DNA of 64,000 nucleotides from Amycolatopsis dendrobii (lineage in GTDB: Bacteria > Actinomycetota > Actinomycetes > Mycobacteriales > Pseudonocardiaceae): positions 1 to 64,000 of the forward strand of contig NZ_JACGZW010000015.1 in assembly GCF_014145675.1 (NCBI RefSeq), given 5' to 3'. Position numbers and translations under genes: made by a program. Each line of letters begins with the position of its first letter. Position 1 is the stretch's first letter. Of the stretch, positions 52,895-62,325 are shown piece by piece. The notes beneath the pieces were generated by a model that saw only the letters and a list, made by a program, of their open reading frames with translations, ran no database searches and was not told the DNA's origin.

Positions 52895-53321
52895 CGCGGT
52901 CGCTGCGGTTCTGGCTTGCGGTGAGGTGACACGGGCTGGCGGCTCGGTGGCGTCGTGCGACGGTGCGGGATCGCTGGGTTGCGGTGGAGCCGGTGGTGCG
53001 CGGAGTGCCTGCTGGGCGGCCGGTGAACTGGCGGCGGCCGCTGAATTGGCGGCGGTCGGCGAGCCAGGCGGGCAGCGCGGAACCGCGACGGTGCGATCGC
53101 GAGCCCGTGCTCTGGCCGGCGCGAGTGGTCGGCGCGGCCTGCGTCCGTGCCAGTGGCGGGCCGCAGGCAGAGCCACCGCGGCCGTGAACGGCGGCGGTGC
53201 CGACCATGTTGCCGACCAGGAAACCGCCGCCGCGGGTGTCCCGAGGGCTGAGCCCGTCGTCTCCCCATGTGGGCGGTACGGCAGACTGGACGTCTGCTGA
53301 GCCGCCGGAGGGAGACAGGCG
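52895..53321 (+). other. GC-rich gap before proA, no gene seen
   Basis: 427 bases with repeated GCGG/GGTG words. Open frames on both strands have no ribosome binding site and low-complexity Arg/Pro/Ala content. The proA ribosome binding site (GGAGGGAG, about 53306-53313) is at its end. The promoter of proA must lie here but no standard -35/-10 stands out. Confidence 0.5.
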
Positions 53322-54554
53322 ATGGACGAGGTCGCGAAGGCCGTCGAGGAGTGTGCGCGGGCGGCGAAGGCTGCTGCGCCGTCGTTGGCTGCCGCCGGGG
53401 ACGACGCGGTGGACGCGGCGCTCGTCGGGATGGCGGAGCGGCTCGTCGCGCACCGGGACGAGGTGCTCGAGGCCAACCGGGCCGACGTCGCCAAGGCTAC
53501 GGCCGACGGGATGAGCGCCGGGCTGCTCGACCGGCTCACCATCACGCCCGAGCGGCTCGACGGGATGGCTGCGCAACTGCGGCTGCTGGCCGGCGCGCCG
53601 CACCAGGAGCGGTCCGTCGACGTGTCCACGTTGGACGGTGGGCTGCGGCTGGTCGAGCGGCGGCGTCCGGTGGGTGTCATCGGCGCGAACTACGAGGCGC
53701 GGCCGAACGTGACGGTCGACGTGGCGTCGCAGCTGGTCAAATCGCGCAACGGTGGCGTGCTGCGGACCGGGTCGGCGGCGCTGGGTTCGGCGCAGCGGTT
53801 GCGGGACGTCGTGATCGCGCCCGCGCTCGAGGCCGCCGGGATCAACCCGGACGTCGTGCAGCTGGTGCCGCGCGTGGAGCGCGAGGCGGCGTCGGCGCTG
53901 GTTCGGCTGCCTGGGCTCGTGCCGCTCGTCATCCTGCGCGGCAGCGGTGACAGCACACGCGCGCTGGCGACCGAGGCCGCGGTGCACGGGGTGCGCACGT
54001 TGGCGCACGCCGACGGCGGTGGAGTGCTGTACGTCGACGCCGCTGCGGATGCGGGCAAGGTCCGTGACCTCGTGTTCTCGAGCCTTGACCGGCTCGGCGT
54101 CTGCAACCGGCTGAACCTGCTGCTGATCCACGAGGACGTGCACGACACGGTGTGGCCGCAGATCGAGTCGGCGCTGGCCGAGCGCGGCGTCACGCCCTCG
54201 CTCGCGCCGCACGAGCATCCGATCGGCTACGAGTGGGCGCTGGACTCCGAGCGGGAGGCGACGGTCACCGTGGAGAAGGTCGGCGGGCTGGTCGACGCGG
54301 TCGAGATCGCGAACGAGCGCACGTCCGGGCTCGCCGCGGGGATCGCGACCGAGAACCCGGCGGCCGCGGAGCAGTTCTTCGACGGCTACACCGGCACGGG
54401 CGTGTTCTGGAACGCGCCGACCCGGCTGCTGGACGGCTTCAAGCTGCTCGCGGTGCCCGAAACCGGCATCAACCTCGACCGGGTGCCGGGGCCGCGCGGG
54501 CCGGTGACCTACACCGACCTGTACGTCCGCCAGTACGCCGTAGTGCCTGCCTGA
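53322..54554 (+). CDS. proA: Glutamate-5-semialdehyde dehydrogenase (gamma-glutamyl phosphate reductase)
   Basis: NADPH-dependent reduction of gamma-glutamyl phosphate, second step of proline synthesis. 410 residues, full length. ANYEARPNVTVDVASQLVKS (about residue 125), VLRTGSAALGSA, HADGGGVLYVDAAAD and the catalytic Cys of LDRLGVCNRLNLLL (about residue 260) are the family marks. ATG 53322 follows GGAGGGAG. proB is not adjacent on this window. A RibD-like gene follows after 23 bases. Confidence 0.95.
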   Translation: MDEVAKAVEECARAAKAAAPSLAAAGDDAVDAALVGMAERLVAHRDEVLEANRADVAKATADGMSAGLLDRLTITPERLDGMAAQLRLLAGAPHQERSVDVSTLDGGLRLVERRRPVGVIGANYEARPNVTVDVASQLVKSRNGGVLRTGSAALGSAQRLRDVVIAPALEAAGINPDVVQLVPRVEREAASALVRLPGLVPLVILRGSGDSTRALATEAAVHGVRTLAHADGGGVLYVDAAADAGKVRDLVFSSLDRLGVCNRLNLLLIHEDVHDTVWPQIESALAERGVTPSLAPHEHPIGYEWALDSEREATVTVEKVGGLVDAVEIANERTSGLAAGIATENPAAAEQFFDGYTGTGVFWNAPTRLLDGFKLLAVPETGINLDRVPGPRGPVTYTDLYVRQYAVVPA

Positions 54555-54577
54555 CCTGGCCGGAGCACGATGAGCGG

Positions 54578-55693
54578 ATGGGCACGATGACCGGGCGGCC
54601 GCACGTCCTGCTGTCCGCGGCGCAGTCGCTGGACGGCTACCTCGACGACGCCGGCAGCACCCGTCTGCTGTTGTCCAACGAGGACGACTTCGCGGAGGTC
54701 GACCGGCTCCGTGCCGAGGCCGACGCGATCCTCGTCGGCGCGGGCACGGTGCGGGCCGACAACCCGCGGCTCCTCGTGCGCTCCGCCGAACTCCGCCGTG
54801 AGCGGGTCGCGGCGGGACGGCCGGAGCAACCGGTCAAGGTGACGGTCACGAGCAGCGGCAAGCTGGATCCGGCGTCGCGGTTCTTCACCGTCGGCGATGC
54901 CGAGAAGCTCGTCTACGCGCCGCGAGGCAGCGCGGACAGCTTGAGTGCGGTCGCGACCGTCGTGGAGGTCGGCAGTCCGCCACGACTCGAGCGCGTCCTC
55001 GACGATCTCGGCGCGCGCGGGATCCGGACGCTGCTCGTCGAGGGCGGCGGGGCAGTGCACACGCAGTTCCTCGACGCCGGGCTCGCCGACGAACTCCGGC
55101 TCGCGATCGCGCCGATCATGGTCGGCGACCCGCGGGCGCCGCGGTTTCTCGGGCCGGGTGCGTTCCCGCGACCGCTGGAACTGACGGAAGTGCGGCGGCT
55201 CGGAGAGGTCGCGGTGCTGCGATATCGCGCCGCGGCTGAACCGTCGTCGCTCGATCTGCTGCGGTTGCGGCAGGCCATCGAGCTCGCCGACGAATGCCCG
55301 CCGAGCTCGACGTTCCGGGTCGGCGCGGTCGTCGGGCTGCCGGACGGGACGGTGCTCGCCACCGGGCATTCGGGCGAAGGCGATCCGCGCAACCACGCGG
55401 AAGAATCCGCGCTGGCGAAGCTCGATCCGCATGATCCGCGACTCGCCGACGCGACCATGTACAGCTCGCTCGAACCGTGCAGCGATCGCGCGTCTCACCC
55501 CAAAAGCTGCACGCAGCTGATCCTCGAAACGGCCATTCCGCGCGTGGTGATGGCCTGGCGGGAACCGTCGTTGTTCGTCGAGGCCGAAGGGGTCGAGCGG
55601 CTTGTCGCGGCCGGACGACGGGTGATCGAGGTGCCCGCGCTGGCTTCGGAAGTCCGCCGGGCGAATACGCATCTGCCCGGCGTTCGTCCCTGA
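54578..55693 (+). CDS. RibD-like reductase-deaminase in reversed domain order
   Basis: 371 residues. The first 220 are a RibD C-terminal/dihydrofolate-reductase-like fold (HVLLSAAQSLDGYLDDAGST, ADAILVGAGTVRADNPRLLV, GIRTLLVEGGGAVHTQFL). The last 150 are a cytidine-deaminase fold with zinc motifs NHAEESALAK (about residue 270) and SLEPCSDRASHPKSC (about residue 295). Classical RibD has deaminase first and reductase second. Likely role is the deaminase/reductase steps of riboflavin or a related pterin/flavin product, but a role outside riboflavin is possible since no rib genes are near. Starts at ATG 54578 or 54587. Probably co-transcribed with proA. Confidence 0.82.
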   Translation: MGTMTGRPHVLLSAAQSLDGYLDDAGSTRLLLSNEDDFAEVDRLRAEADAILVGAGTVRADNPRLLVRSAELRRERVAAGRPEQPVKVTVTSSGKLDPASRFFTVGDAEKLVYAPRGSADSLSAVATVVEVGSPPRLERVLDDLGARGIRTLLVEGGGAVHTQFLDAGLADELRLAIAPIMVGDPRAPRFLGPGAFPRPLELTEVRRLGEVAVLRYRAAAEPSSLDLLRLRQAIELADECPPSSTFRVGAVVGLPDGTVLATGHSGEGDPRNHAEESALAKLDPHDPRLADATMYSSLEPCSDRASHPKSCTQLILETAIPRVVMAWREPSLFVEAEGVERLVAAGRRVIEVPALASEVRRANTHLPGVRP

Positions 55694-55723
55694 TTCCTCA
55701 ATGCGACTGAAATGCGACTGACG

Positions 55724-55766
55724 GATCGGGCGCTGCGGCACGGAATCCGCGTCGCAACGCCCGATC
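55724..55766. terminator. Bidirectional terminator between RibD-like and chitinase genes
   Basis: GATCGGGCG (55724-55732) and CGCCCGATC (55758-55766) are perfect complements with further partial pairing inside. It separates two convergent genes. Confidence 0.65.
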
Positions 55767-55781
55767 GGGAAAACTGGCCGG

Positions 55782-57002
55782 TCAGCAGCCTCCGTTGTCG
55801 GTCCAGACGCCCCACTGGCCGGTCGTGCCGGGTTCCTCGCCTTGGGTCCACCATTTGGCAGTCCATTTGTGGCTGTTGTGCGAAACCACTGTGCCGCCGG
55901 TGTAAACCTGTGTTTTCTGCCATTCCGGCGCCGAACAGGTTCCCGGGGGATTGCCGGTCGGACTGGTCGGGGTCGTCGGCGGAGTGGTCTGCGGCGGCGT
56001 CGCGCCGGCGAACCGCGTGGTGAACTTCGTGAAGTCCCAGTCGTTTTGCTGGACGTTCGAGCACACGCTGTTGTCGGTCGTCGTCGTGCATTGCCGGTCG
56101 CGGTTCACCGCCCAGAAGGTGAACCGGCCGAGGTGGTGGCTCGTCGCGTAGTCGTACACGGTCTGGAAATCGGAAACGTTGAACATCTCCGACGTGTCCG
56201 ATTTCCCGTTCATTCCCGAGAAACCCTCGTGCGCGTACGCGGTGTCGCTGTCCCAGCCGAGGTGGCTTTGGAGCAAGCCGTGGAACGCCTCGAGCGCCGA
56301 CACCTGCGACGCGCCGCCGCCGTTGAAGCCGCCGTCGAACGGCATGATCGAGAAGTTGTTGGGAGAGAAGCCGATCGACTTCGCCTGGTCCAGCAGCTGA
56401 GTGCCGAACCAGCCGGTGCCCGCCGCGGTTCCCGGCATGGTCACCGAGACGAACAGGCCGGGGTTGTCCGCCTGGAGTTTCTTCGCGGCGCCGAGTTCGT
56501 TCGCGATGGCCGCGGTGTCTTCGTACTCGGGTTCTTCGAGGTCGAAGTCGATGGCCTTCAGGTTGTATTTCGCGACGACCTGCTGGTAGGCCGCGGCGGT
56601 CGCGTCGACAGTGCCGCAAGTCTGGCCGAGTTTCGTGCCGCCGTAGCCGCCGACCGAAACCGACACGTCGCCGCCGTTGCCGCGGATGCGGTTGATCGCG
56701 TCGCCGACGGTCGTGTCCGAGGAGACCGGTGTGGTGCCGTCCCAGGTGGGGCTGCATCCGCCGCCCTTGGGCGCGAGGATGAAGGCCAGCTGGAACGCTT
56801 TCTGCCCGGTCGCGTTCATGACGGTCACCGGGTCGGGCGGGTTGTTGCTCTGCGGCATGAGGTACGGCGCGGCGGCGTACCAGTTGTTGTCGAGGCCGGT
56901 CGTCGCCCCGGTCTGCGCGTGGGCGGTCGCGGCCACGACGGCAGCTGCCCCGGCCACGGTAGCGGCGGCGACGAATGTGGCGGCCAGTCTGCTTCGCTGC
57001 AT
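55782..57002 (-). CDS. Secreted chitinase, GH18 with C-terminal chitin-binding module
   Basis: 406 residues. Signal peptide: basic MQRSRL, hydrophobic stretch to ATAHA, cleavage about residue 29. GH18 catalytic domain residues about 35-320 with the active-site block KAIDFDLEEPE (about residue 140; the DxDxE core is kept, the outer first Asp is Lys), VSVSVGGYGG and TFWAVNRDRQC. After a Pro/Thr linker (about 325-350) comes a CBM5/12 module (EWQKTQVYTGGTVVSHNSHK, then WWTQGEEPGTTGQWG). Degrades chitin outside the cell. ATG 57002 follows GGAGGA. A dre-like site overlaps its promoter, so DasR/N-acetylglucosamine control is likely. Confidence 0.92.
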   Translation of the reverse strand: MQRSRLAATFVAAATVAGAAAVVAATAHAQTGATTGLDNNWYAAAPYLMPQSNNPPDPVTVMNATGQKAFQLAFILAPKGGGCSPTWDGTTPVSSDTTVGDAINRIRGNGGDVSVSVGGYGGTKLGQTCGTVDATAAAYQQVVAKYNLKAIDFDLEEPEYEDTAAIANELGAAKKLQADNPGLFVSVTMPGTAAGTGWFGTQLLDQAKSIGFSPNNFSIMPFDGGFNGGGASQVSALEAFHGLLQSHLGWDSDTAYAHEGFSGMNGKSDTSEMFNVSDFQTVYDYATSHHLGRFTFWAVNRDRQCTTTTDNSVCSNVQQNDWDFTKFTTRFAGATPPQTTPPTTPTSPTGNPPGTCSAPEWQKTQVYTGGTVVSHNSHKWTAKWWTQGEEPGTTGQWGVWTDNGGC

Positions 57003-57039
57003 CTGTCCTCCGGCGAGCATTCGGGAAATGAATGCGGTA

Positions 57040-57068
57040 AGCATTGGACTAGACCATTATGAAGTCAA
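57040..57068 (-). promoter_or_regulatory. Chitinase promoter with a DasR-type operator (dre-like)
   Basis: On the minus strand AATGGTCTAGTCCAAT (57043-57058) matches 13 of 16 bases of the published dre consensus AGTGGTCTAGACCACT. It lies in the spacer between TTGACT (57063-57068) and a weak -10-like AATGCT (57040-57045), so a bound repressor would block the promoter. It also recalls the 12-bp repeats of Streptomyces chitinase promoters. Confidence 0.7.
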
Positions 57069-57069
57069 G

Positions 57070-58278
57070 GTGCGGTCGGCTGCTCTTGTCCCGCGGGGGG
57101 CTGGTTCGGGAGGTATGCCGGAATTCGCTGCGGCGGGTTCACCCTTGCGGCGCAACGGGTCCGCGCAAAGGGACGCGGACCGCGGGGGCGAGTGGTCCGC
57201 TGGGGAGAGGGGGAGACGGTGACGGTGCGGTTGGACTGGACAGGCTCGGGAAGGGGACGTCGGCCGGGGACCGCGGCGGCTGCCCGGCGGGGGAAGTCCG
57301 GGCGGTTCGGCGAGTGGTGGCGTGAGCAGTGGTGGTGGCGCGGCTGGGCGGGGCGGGCTTGGCGGTAGGGGGAATGCGGCTGGGCGGGCGGAGTTTCGTG
57401 AGACTGGCGAGGCAGCGATGAGAACGCCGTTGGGGGCAATGCGGGTGGACGGAGTTTCGTGGCTCTGGCGGGGCAGCGATGACGACGCGGTTGGGGACGG
57501 GGTGGCTGGGGGCGGTTTGGTGACGCTGACGGGGCGGGGGGGGTGACGCTTGGGCTCGGCGGCGGGGGCTGAGGTTTCGGCGGCCGGGCTTAGTTCGCCG
57601 GCGGAGGTGGTGGGGGCCTGGTGCCGCGGTTGGTTGGTGAGTTCAGGGCGAGGGCGGCGCTGCGGAGTTGCGGAGTTGCGGCCGGGACTGCCGGACGGTG
57701 CGGCGGACTGGGGCGGCGCGGCTGGGGCGGCGCGGCTGGTTTGGCGAGGGCATGGGGCGGAGTAACGGCTAGGGGCGCGGGCGGTGTGGCGGGTTGGGGG
57801 GTGGAGGAGTTGCGCTGTGTGGTGGCGCAGGGCGGTGTGGCGGGTTGGGGCGGTGCCGGTGGATGAGCCGCGCTGTGTGGTGGCGTTGGGGCGGTGGCGG
57901 CGGGCGCGCTTGGGGGAGTCGCGCAGCGAGTGAGCGCGGTGCTGCGGGGGCGAGCAGGTTGAGATGGTGCGGCGTGCGTTGTCTGGGCGGGCCGCGCGAC
58001 GAGGCGACGGCCGGGGCGCGGGTTGATGCGATGGGTTGGAACGGTGCGGCGTGCGTCGTTGGGGTGGATGGTGCGCGGGGGCTGGGCAGCGTGCGTAGCC
58101 GGGTGCGGCGTGTCGGCGGCAGATCGGCTGAATGGCGGATGCCGGCACCGCGGTTGCCCTAGTGAGTTCCGCGAGAAGGCGTGGGCAAGGCCCGTCAACC
58201 TGCCGGGCGGCATCCGCGCGAGGGAGGCGAGCTGACCGGAAGAGTCTCCGCCGGCAGAGGCAACCCGCCGGCAGCAGT
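57070..58278 (+). other. 1.2-kb G-rich low-complexity intergenic region
   Basis: No gene is supported: frames are open because stops are rare in such DNA and the products are Pro/Arg/Ala/His-rich without any start signal. The plus strand is strongly G-biased with runs of four to ten G (for example 57531-57543). Degenerate direct repeats are visible: about 47 bases at 57388 and 57448 (CGGAGTTTCGTG and AGCGATGA blocks) and GGCGGTGTGGCGGGTTGGGG twice around 57780-57850. Could form quadruplex-like structure. It separates chitinase and cobN. Confidence 0.6.
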
Positions 58279-61200
58279 TCAGTCGTTCTCCAGATCGCCT
58301 TCCAGCGTCAGGTAAACCTCACGCATCTGGGCCATCAACTCCGGATCCGGCTCTTCCCACAACCCGCGATCCGCGGCCTCCGTCAGGCGTTCGATGATTC
58401 CCCGCAACGCCCACGGGTTCGCGTCCCGCAGGAACTGCTGGTTTTCCTCATCCAAAACGTACGACTGCGACAACTTCTCGTACATCCAGTCGCCCACAAC
58501 GCCCGCGGTGGCATCGAAGCCGAAGAGGTAATCCACGGTTGCCGCGAGTTCGAAAGCTCCCTTGTAACCGTGGCGGCGCATTGCCGACAGCCAGCGCGGG
58601 TTTACGACCCGGGCGCGGAAGACGCGCGCCGTTTCCTCTCCCAGGGTTCGGGTGCGGACGGCGTCCGGGGTGGTGGAATCGCCGACGTACGAAGCGGGTG
58701 CGGAGCCGGTCAGGGCGCGGACGGTGGCGATCATTCCGCCGTGGTACTGGAAATAGTCGTCCGAGTCGGCGATGTCGTGTTCGCGGGTGTCGGTGTTCTT
58801 CGCGGCTACCACAATGCGTTTGTACGACGATTCCATGTCTTCGCGAGCGGGGCGGCCGTCCAAATCCCTGCCGTACGCGAAGCCTCCCCAGACTGCGTAG
58901 ACTTCGGCTAAATCCTTGTCGTCGCGCCAGTTTCCGGAGTCCATCAGGGGGAGCAGTCCTGCGCCGTAGGCACCTGGTTTCGAGCCGAAGATGCGGGTGG
59001 TGGCGCGGCGGTTGTCGCCATGGGCGGCCAGGTCCGCGTTGACGTGGGCGCGGACGTAGTTGGCGGACTCCGGCTCGTCCAGGGAGGCGGCTAGGCGGAC
59101 GGCGTCGTCCAGCAGGGTGATGACGTGCGGGAATGCGTCGCGGAAGAAGCCGCTGATGCGGACTGTCACGTCGATCCTGGGGCGGCCGAGTTCGGAGAGC
59201 GGGATGGGTTCGATGCCGGTCACGCGGCGGGAGGCTTCGTCCCAGACCGGCTGGATGCCCAGCAGCGCGAGGACTTCCGCGGCGTCGTCGCCGGAGGTGC
59301 GCATGGCGGAGGTGCCCCAGACCGACAAGCCGACGGACCGCGGCCAGTCGCCGGTGTCTTCGCGGTAGCGGCGGAGCAGGGAGTCTGCCAGGGCCTGGCC
59401 GGTTTCCCACGCCAGGCGGCTGGGGATGGCCTTCGGGTCCACGGTGTAGAAGTTGCGGCCGGTCGGCAGGACGTTGACCAAGCCGCGCAACGGGGAACCG
59501 CTGGGGCCGGCGGGAATGTAGCCGCCGTCCAGCGCGTGCAGGACCGCGTCTGTTTCGGACGAAGTGCCGGCCAGGCGGGGGACGATTTCGGTGGCGGCGA
59601 AGGTCAGGACGCGGGCGACTTCGGCGTCGAAAGCGCCAAGGACCTCAGTAACCACTGAAGAAACCGAAGAAGGGGACCACTCGTGGGTCTCCATCCGAGA
59701 AACCAGCGTGTGCGCGGTCGACTCGATGGCGTCTACTTCGGACAGCGGGGCGTCCGAGTTTTCCTTCAGGCCCAAGGCAGAACGCAGGCCGGGGACCGCG
59801 CCTTGCTTGCCGCCCCACATTTGCTGGGCTCGGAGCATCGCCAGGACCAGGTTGACGCGGGCCTCGCCGACGGGGGCCTCGCCCAGGATGTGCAGGCCGT
59901 CGCGGATCTGGGCGTCCTTGACCTCGCACAGCCAGCCGTCGATGTGCAGCAGGAAGTCGTCGAACTCGGCGTCGTGCGGGCGTTCCTCTACGCCGAGGTC
60001 GTGGTCGAGTTTCGCGGCCTGGATGAGGGTCCAGATCTGGGCGCGGATCGCCGGGAGTTTCGCCGGGTCCATCGCGGCGATGTTGGCGTGCTCGTCCAGC
60101 AACTGCTCCAGGCGGGCCAGGTCGCCGTACGATTCCGCGCGGGCCATCGGCGGGACCAGGTGGTCCACGATGGTCGCGTGCGCGCGGCGTTTCGCTTGCG
60201 CGCCTTCGCCGGGGTCGTTGATCAGGAACGGGTACACCAACGGCAGGTTGCCCAGCACGGCGTCGGGCGCGCAGGCGGCGGAGAGGCCCGCGGTCTTGCC
60301 GGGCAGCCATTCCAGCGAACCGTGTTTGCCGAGGTGGACCACGGCGTGCGCGCCGAATTCCTCTTCCAGCCAGCGGTAGGCGGCGAGGTAGTGGTGGCTC
60401 GGCGGCAGGTCCGGGTTGTGGTAGATCGCGACCGGGTTTTCGCCGAATCCGCGCGGCGGCTGGATCATCAGGATGACGTTGCCGGACTGCAGCGACGCCA
60501 GGACGATGTCGCCCTCGGGGTTCGCCGACGTGTCGACATACAGCGAACCCGGTGCGGGGCCCCAGTGTTCTTCCATCGCCTCCCGCAATTCCGCTGGCAG
60601 CGCGGCGAACCACGAGCGGTAGCGGGCGGCGGGAACGCGGATCGGGTTGCCGGACAGCTGTTCTTCGGTGAGCCATTCGGGATCCTGGCCGCCCGCGGCG
60701 ATCAGGGCGTGGATCAACGCGTCGCCGTCCGGCTGGTCGGTGCCGGTCGGGTCGACGCCGGGGAAGGCCTCAGCGCCGAGGTCGTAGCCGCGGTCGCGCA
60801 TGAGGCGCAGGAGTTTGATCGCCGAAGCGGGGGTGTCGAGGCCGACTGCGTTGCCGACGCGCGAGTGCTTCGTCGGGTACGCGGACAGCATCAGGGCGAT
60901 CCGGCGAGACTCCGGCGGGGTGTGGCGGAGCCGCGCGTGCGCGAGGGCGATGCGCGCGACGCGGGAGGCGCGTTCGGCGTCGGCGATGTAGCGAGGGAGG
61001 CCGTCGTCGTCGAATTCCTTGAAGGAGAACGGGACGGTGATGATCCGGCCGTCGAATTCGGGCACCGCCATCTGGTTGCCCGCGTCGAGCGGGGACAGGC
61101 CGTCGTCGCTGGCGGACCAGGTTTCGCGGTCGCTGGTCAGGCACAACGCTTGCAGCACCGGCACGTCCAGCGCGGCCATTTCCGCGACGTCCCACGATTC

Positions 61201-61884
61201 GTCGTCCCCGCCTGCTCCGGCTTCCGACGGACGGGTGCCGCCCGCGGCCAGCACGGTGACCAGCAGGGCGTCGACCTTGCCCAGTTCGGCCATCATCTCC
61301 GGCGCGCGGGTGCGCAGGGACGCGGTGTGGATCGGCAACGCGCGGCCGCCCGCGGACTCGACCGCGTCGGCCAGGGCGTGCACGAAACCGGTGTTCCCGG
61401 ACAGGTGGTGCGCGCGGTAGTAGAGGATCCCGATGACCGGACCGTCACCAGCCGAATCCGGCCGCGAAAGCACGCCCCACGACGGCAGTTCGGCGGGCGG
61501 TTCGAAGCCCTCGCCGGTGAGCAGCAGGGTGTCGGACAGGAACCGGTGCAGTTGCGTGAGGTTTTCCGGGCCGCCCTGCGCGAGGTACAGATGCGCTTGC
61601 GCGGCGATCCCGGCGGGCGTGGTGGAGAGCTTCATCAGCTCCGCGTCCGGCGTCTGCTCGCCGCCGAGCACGATCACGTGCGCACCGGACGCGCGCAGCG
61701 TGTCGAGGCCTTCCTGCCAGGTCCGCGGCGTGCCCAGGATCCGGACGACGACGATCGACGCGCCCTCCAGCAGTCCGGGCAGGTCCTGCAGCGGGAGCCG
61801 GGACGGGTTGCCGAGCCGGTAGTCCGCGCCGCTGGCCCGGGCGCTGAGCAGGTCGGTGTCCGAAGTGGACAGCAGCAGGATCAC
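58279..61884 (-). CDS. cobN: Cobaltochelatase large subunit
   Basis: ATP-dependent insertion of cobalt into hydrogenobyrinate a,c-diamide in the aerobic cobalamin pathway, together with CobS/CobT-type subunits (not in the window). About 1201 residues, typical length. Family segments: GILYYRAHHLSGNTGFVHAL (about residue 180), HLGKHGSLEWLPGKTAGLS (about residue 520), and FAYGRDLDGRPAREDMESSY (about residue 1020). GTG 61884 (reading VILLLSTSDTD) has GAGGA five bases upstream; the GTG at 61896 is an alternative. A cobalamin riboswitch in the leader controls it. Confidence 0.94.
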   Translation of the reverse strand: MILLLSTSDTDLLSARASGADYRLGNPSRLPLQDLPGLLEGASIVVVRILGTPRTWQEGLDTLRASGAHVIVLGGEQTPDAELMKLSTTPAGIAAQAHLYLAQGGPENLTQLHRFLSDTLLLTGEGFEPPAELPSWGVLSRPDSAGDGPVIGILYYRAHHLSGNTGFVHALADAVESAGGRALPIHTASLRTRAPEMMAELGKVDALLVTVLAAGGTRPSEAGAGGDDESWDVAEMAALDVPVLQALCLTSDRETWSASDDGLSPLDAGNQMAVPEFDGRIITVPFSFKEFDDDGLPRYIADAERASRVARIALAHARLRHTPPESRRIALMLSAYPTKHSRVGNAVGLDTPASAIKLLRLMRDRGYDLGAEAFPGVDPTGTDQPDGDALIHALIAAGGQDPEWLTEEQLSGNPIRVPAARYRSWFAALPAELREAMEEHWGPAPGSLYVDTSANPEGDIVLASLQSGNVILMIQPPRGFGENPVAIYHNPDLPPSHHYLAAYRWLEEEFGAHAVVHLGKHGSLEWLPGKTAGLSAACAPDAVLGNLPLVYPFLINDPGEGAQAKRRAHATIVDHLVPPMARAESYGDLARLEQLLDEHANIAAMDPAKLPAIRAQIWTLIQAAKLDHDLGVEERPHDAEFDDFLLHIDGWLCEVKDAQIRDGLHILGEAPVGEARVNLVLAMLRAQQMWGGKQGAVPGLRSALGLKENSDAPLSEVDAIESTAHTLVSRMETHEWSPSSVSSVVTEVLGAFDAEVARVLTFAATEIVPRLAGTSSETDAVLHALDGGYIPAGPSGSPLRGLVNVLPTGRNFYTVDPKAIPSRLAWETGQALADSLLRRYREDTGDWPRSVGLSVWGTSAMRTSGDDAAEVLALLGIQPVWDEASRRVTGIEPIPLSELGRPRIDVTVRISGFFRDAFPHVITLLDDAVRLAASLDEPESANYVRAHVNADLAAHGDNRRATTRIFGSKPGAYGAGLLPLMDSGNWRDDKDLAEVYAVWGGFAYGRDLDGRPAREDMESSYKRIVVAAKNTDTREHDIADSDDYFQYHGGMIATVRALTGSAPASYVGDSTTPDAVRTRTLGEETARVFRARVVNPRWLSAMRRHGYKGAFELAATVDYLFGFDATAGVVGDWMYEKLSQSYVLDEENQQFLRDANPWALRGIIERLTEAADRGLWEEPDPELMAQMREVYLTLEGDLEND

Positions 61885-61917
61885 GGCGTTCCTCACTCGG
61901 GGTGTCCGCGCCCCGGG

Positions 61918-62025
61918 TCGTCGGGCACGCCGGCGGGAGTTCCTGGCTGCCGGCGGCCGCGGGGCCGCCGGTCACAGTGGCGGGACCGCCCCGGATTTCC
62001 ACCGGGTTCCTCCGCGTGCCGACGC
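61918..62025 (-). promoter_or_regulatory. Cobalamin riboswitch in the cobN leader
   Basis: On the minus strand the leader has GGAACCCGGTGGAAATCCGG followed by CGGTCCCGCCACTGTGACCGG (the B12 box, about 61970-61990), then GCCAGGAACTC. The ends GTCGGCACGC and GCGTGCCCGAC close the P1 stem. This order matches the adenosylcobalamin riboswitch. It should lower cobN expression when B12 is plentiful. Confidence 0.92.
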
Positions 62026-62079
62026 GTGTGCGCTCTTACTCTCGCGGGGCGCACCCGCGTCGTCAAGGTGAGCAGACCC

Positions 62080-62319
62080 TCACGCGGGCTTGCTTTCGTC
62101 CCCGATCCGAGGGAAGGGCGCGGTGGAGAAGAGCACCTCCACCGCGACCTCGAAGAACTCCGCGATCCGCAACGCCAGGTACAGGCTCGGGCTGTACTCG
62201 CCGCGCTCCAGGTACCCGATGGTCTGGTAGTGCACGCCGAGCGCGTCCGCGAGCTGCCGCCGCGAGATGCCGCGTTCGGCGCGCAGCACCGCGATGCGGT
62301 TGTAGACGTTTTCGCTCAC
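62080..62319 (-). CDS. Small XRE-family regulator
   Basis: 79 residues, almost only a Cro/C1 helix-turn-helix: NRIAVLRAERGISRRQLADA, then LGVHYQTIGYLERGEYSPSL. This compact type (YozG-like) often sits beside ABC exporters and regulates them. Starts six bases after the permease stop, third gene of the ABC operon. Confidence 0.88.
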   Translation of the reverse strand: MSENVYNRIAVLRAERGISRRQLADALGVHYQTIGYLERGEYSPSLYLALRIAEFFEVAVEVLFSTAPFPRIGDESKPA

Positions 62320-62325
62320 CGCGCC

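Noticed and set aside
57057..58148. 363-codon minus-strand ORF in the G-rich gap
   Set aside because: Low-complexity Pro/Arg/His/Ala product, no ribosome binding site, no conserved motif, several equally long frames on both strands.
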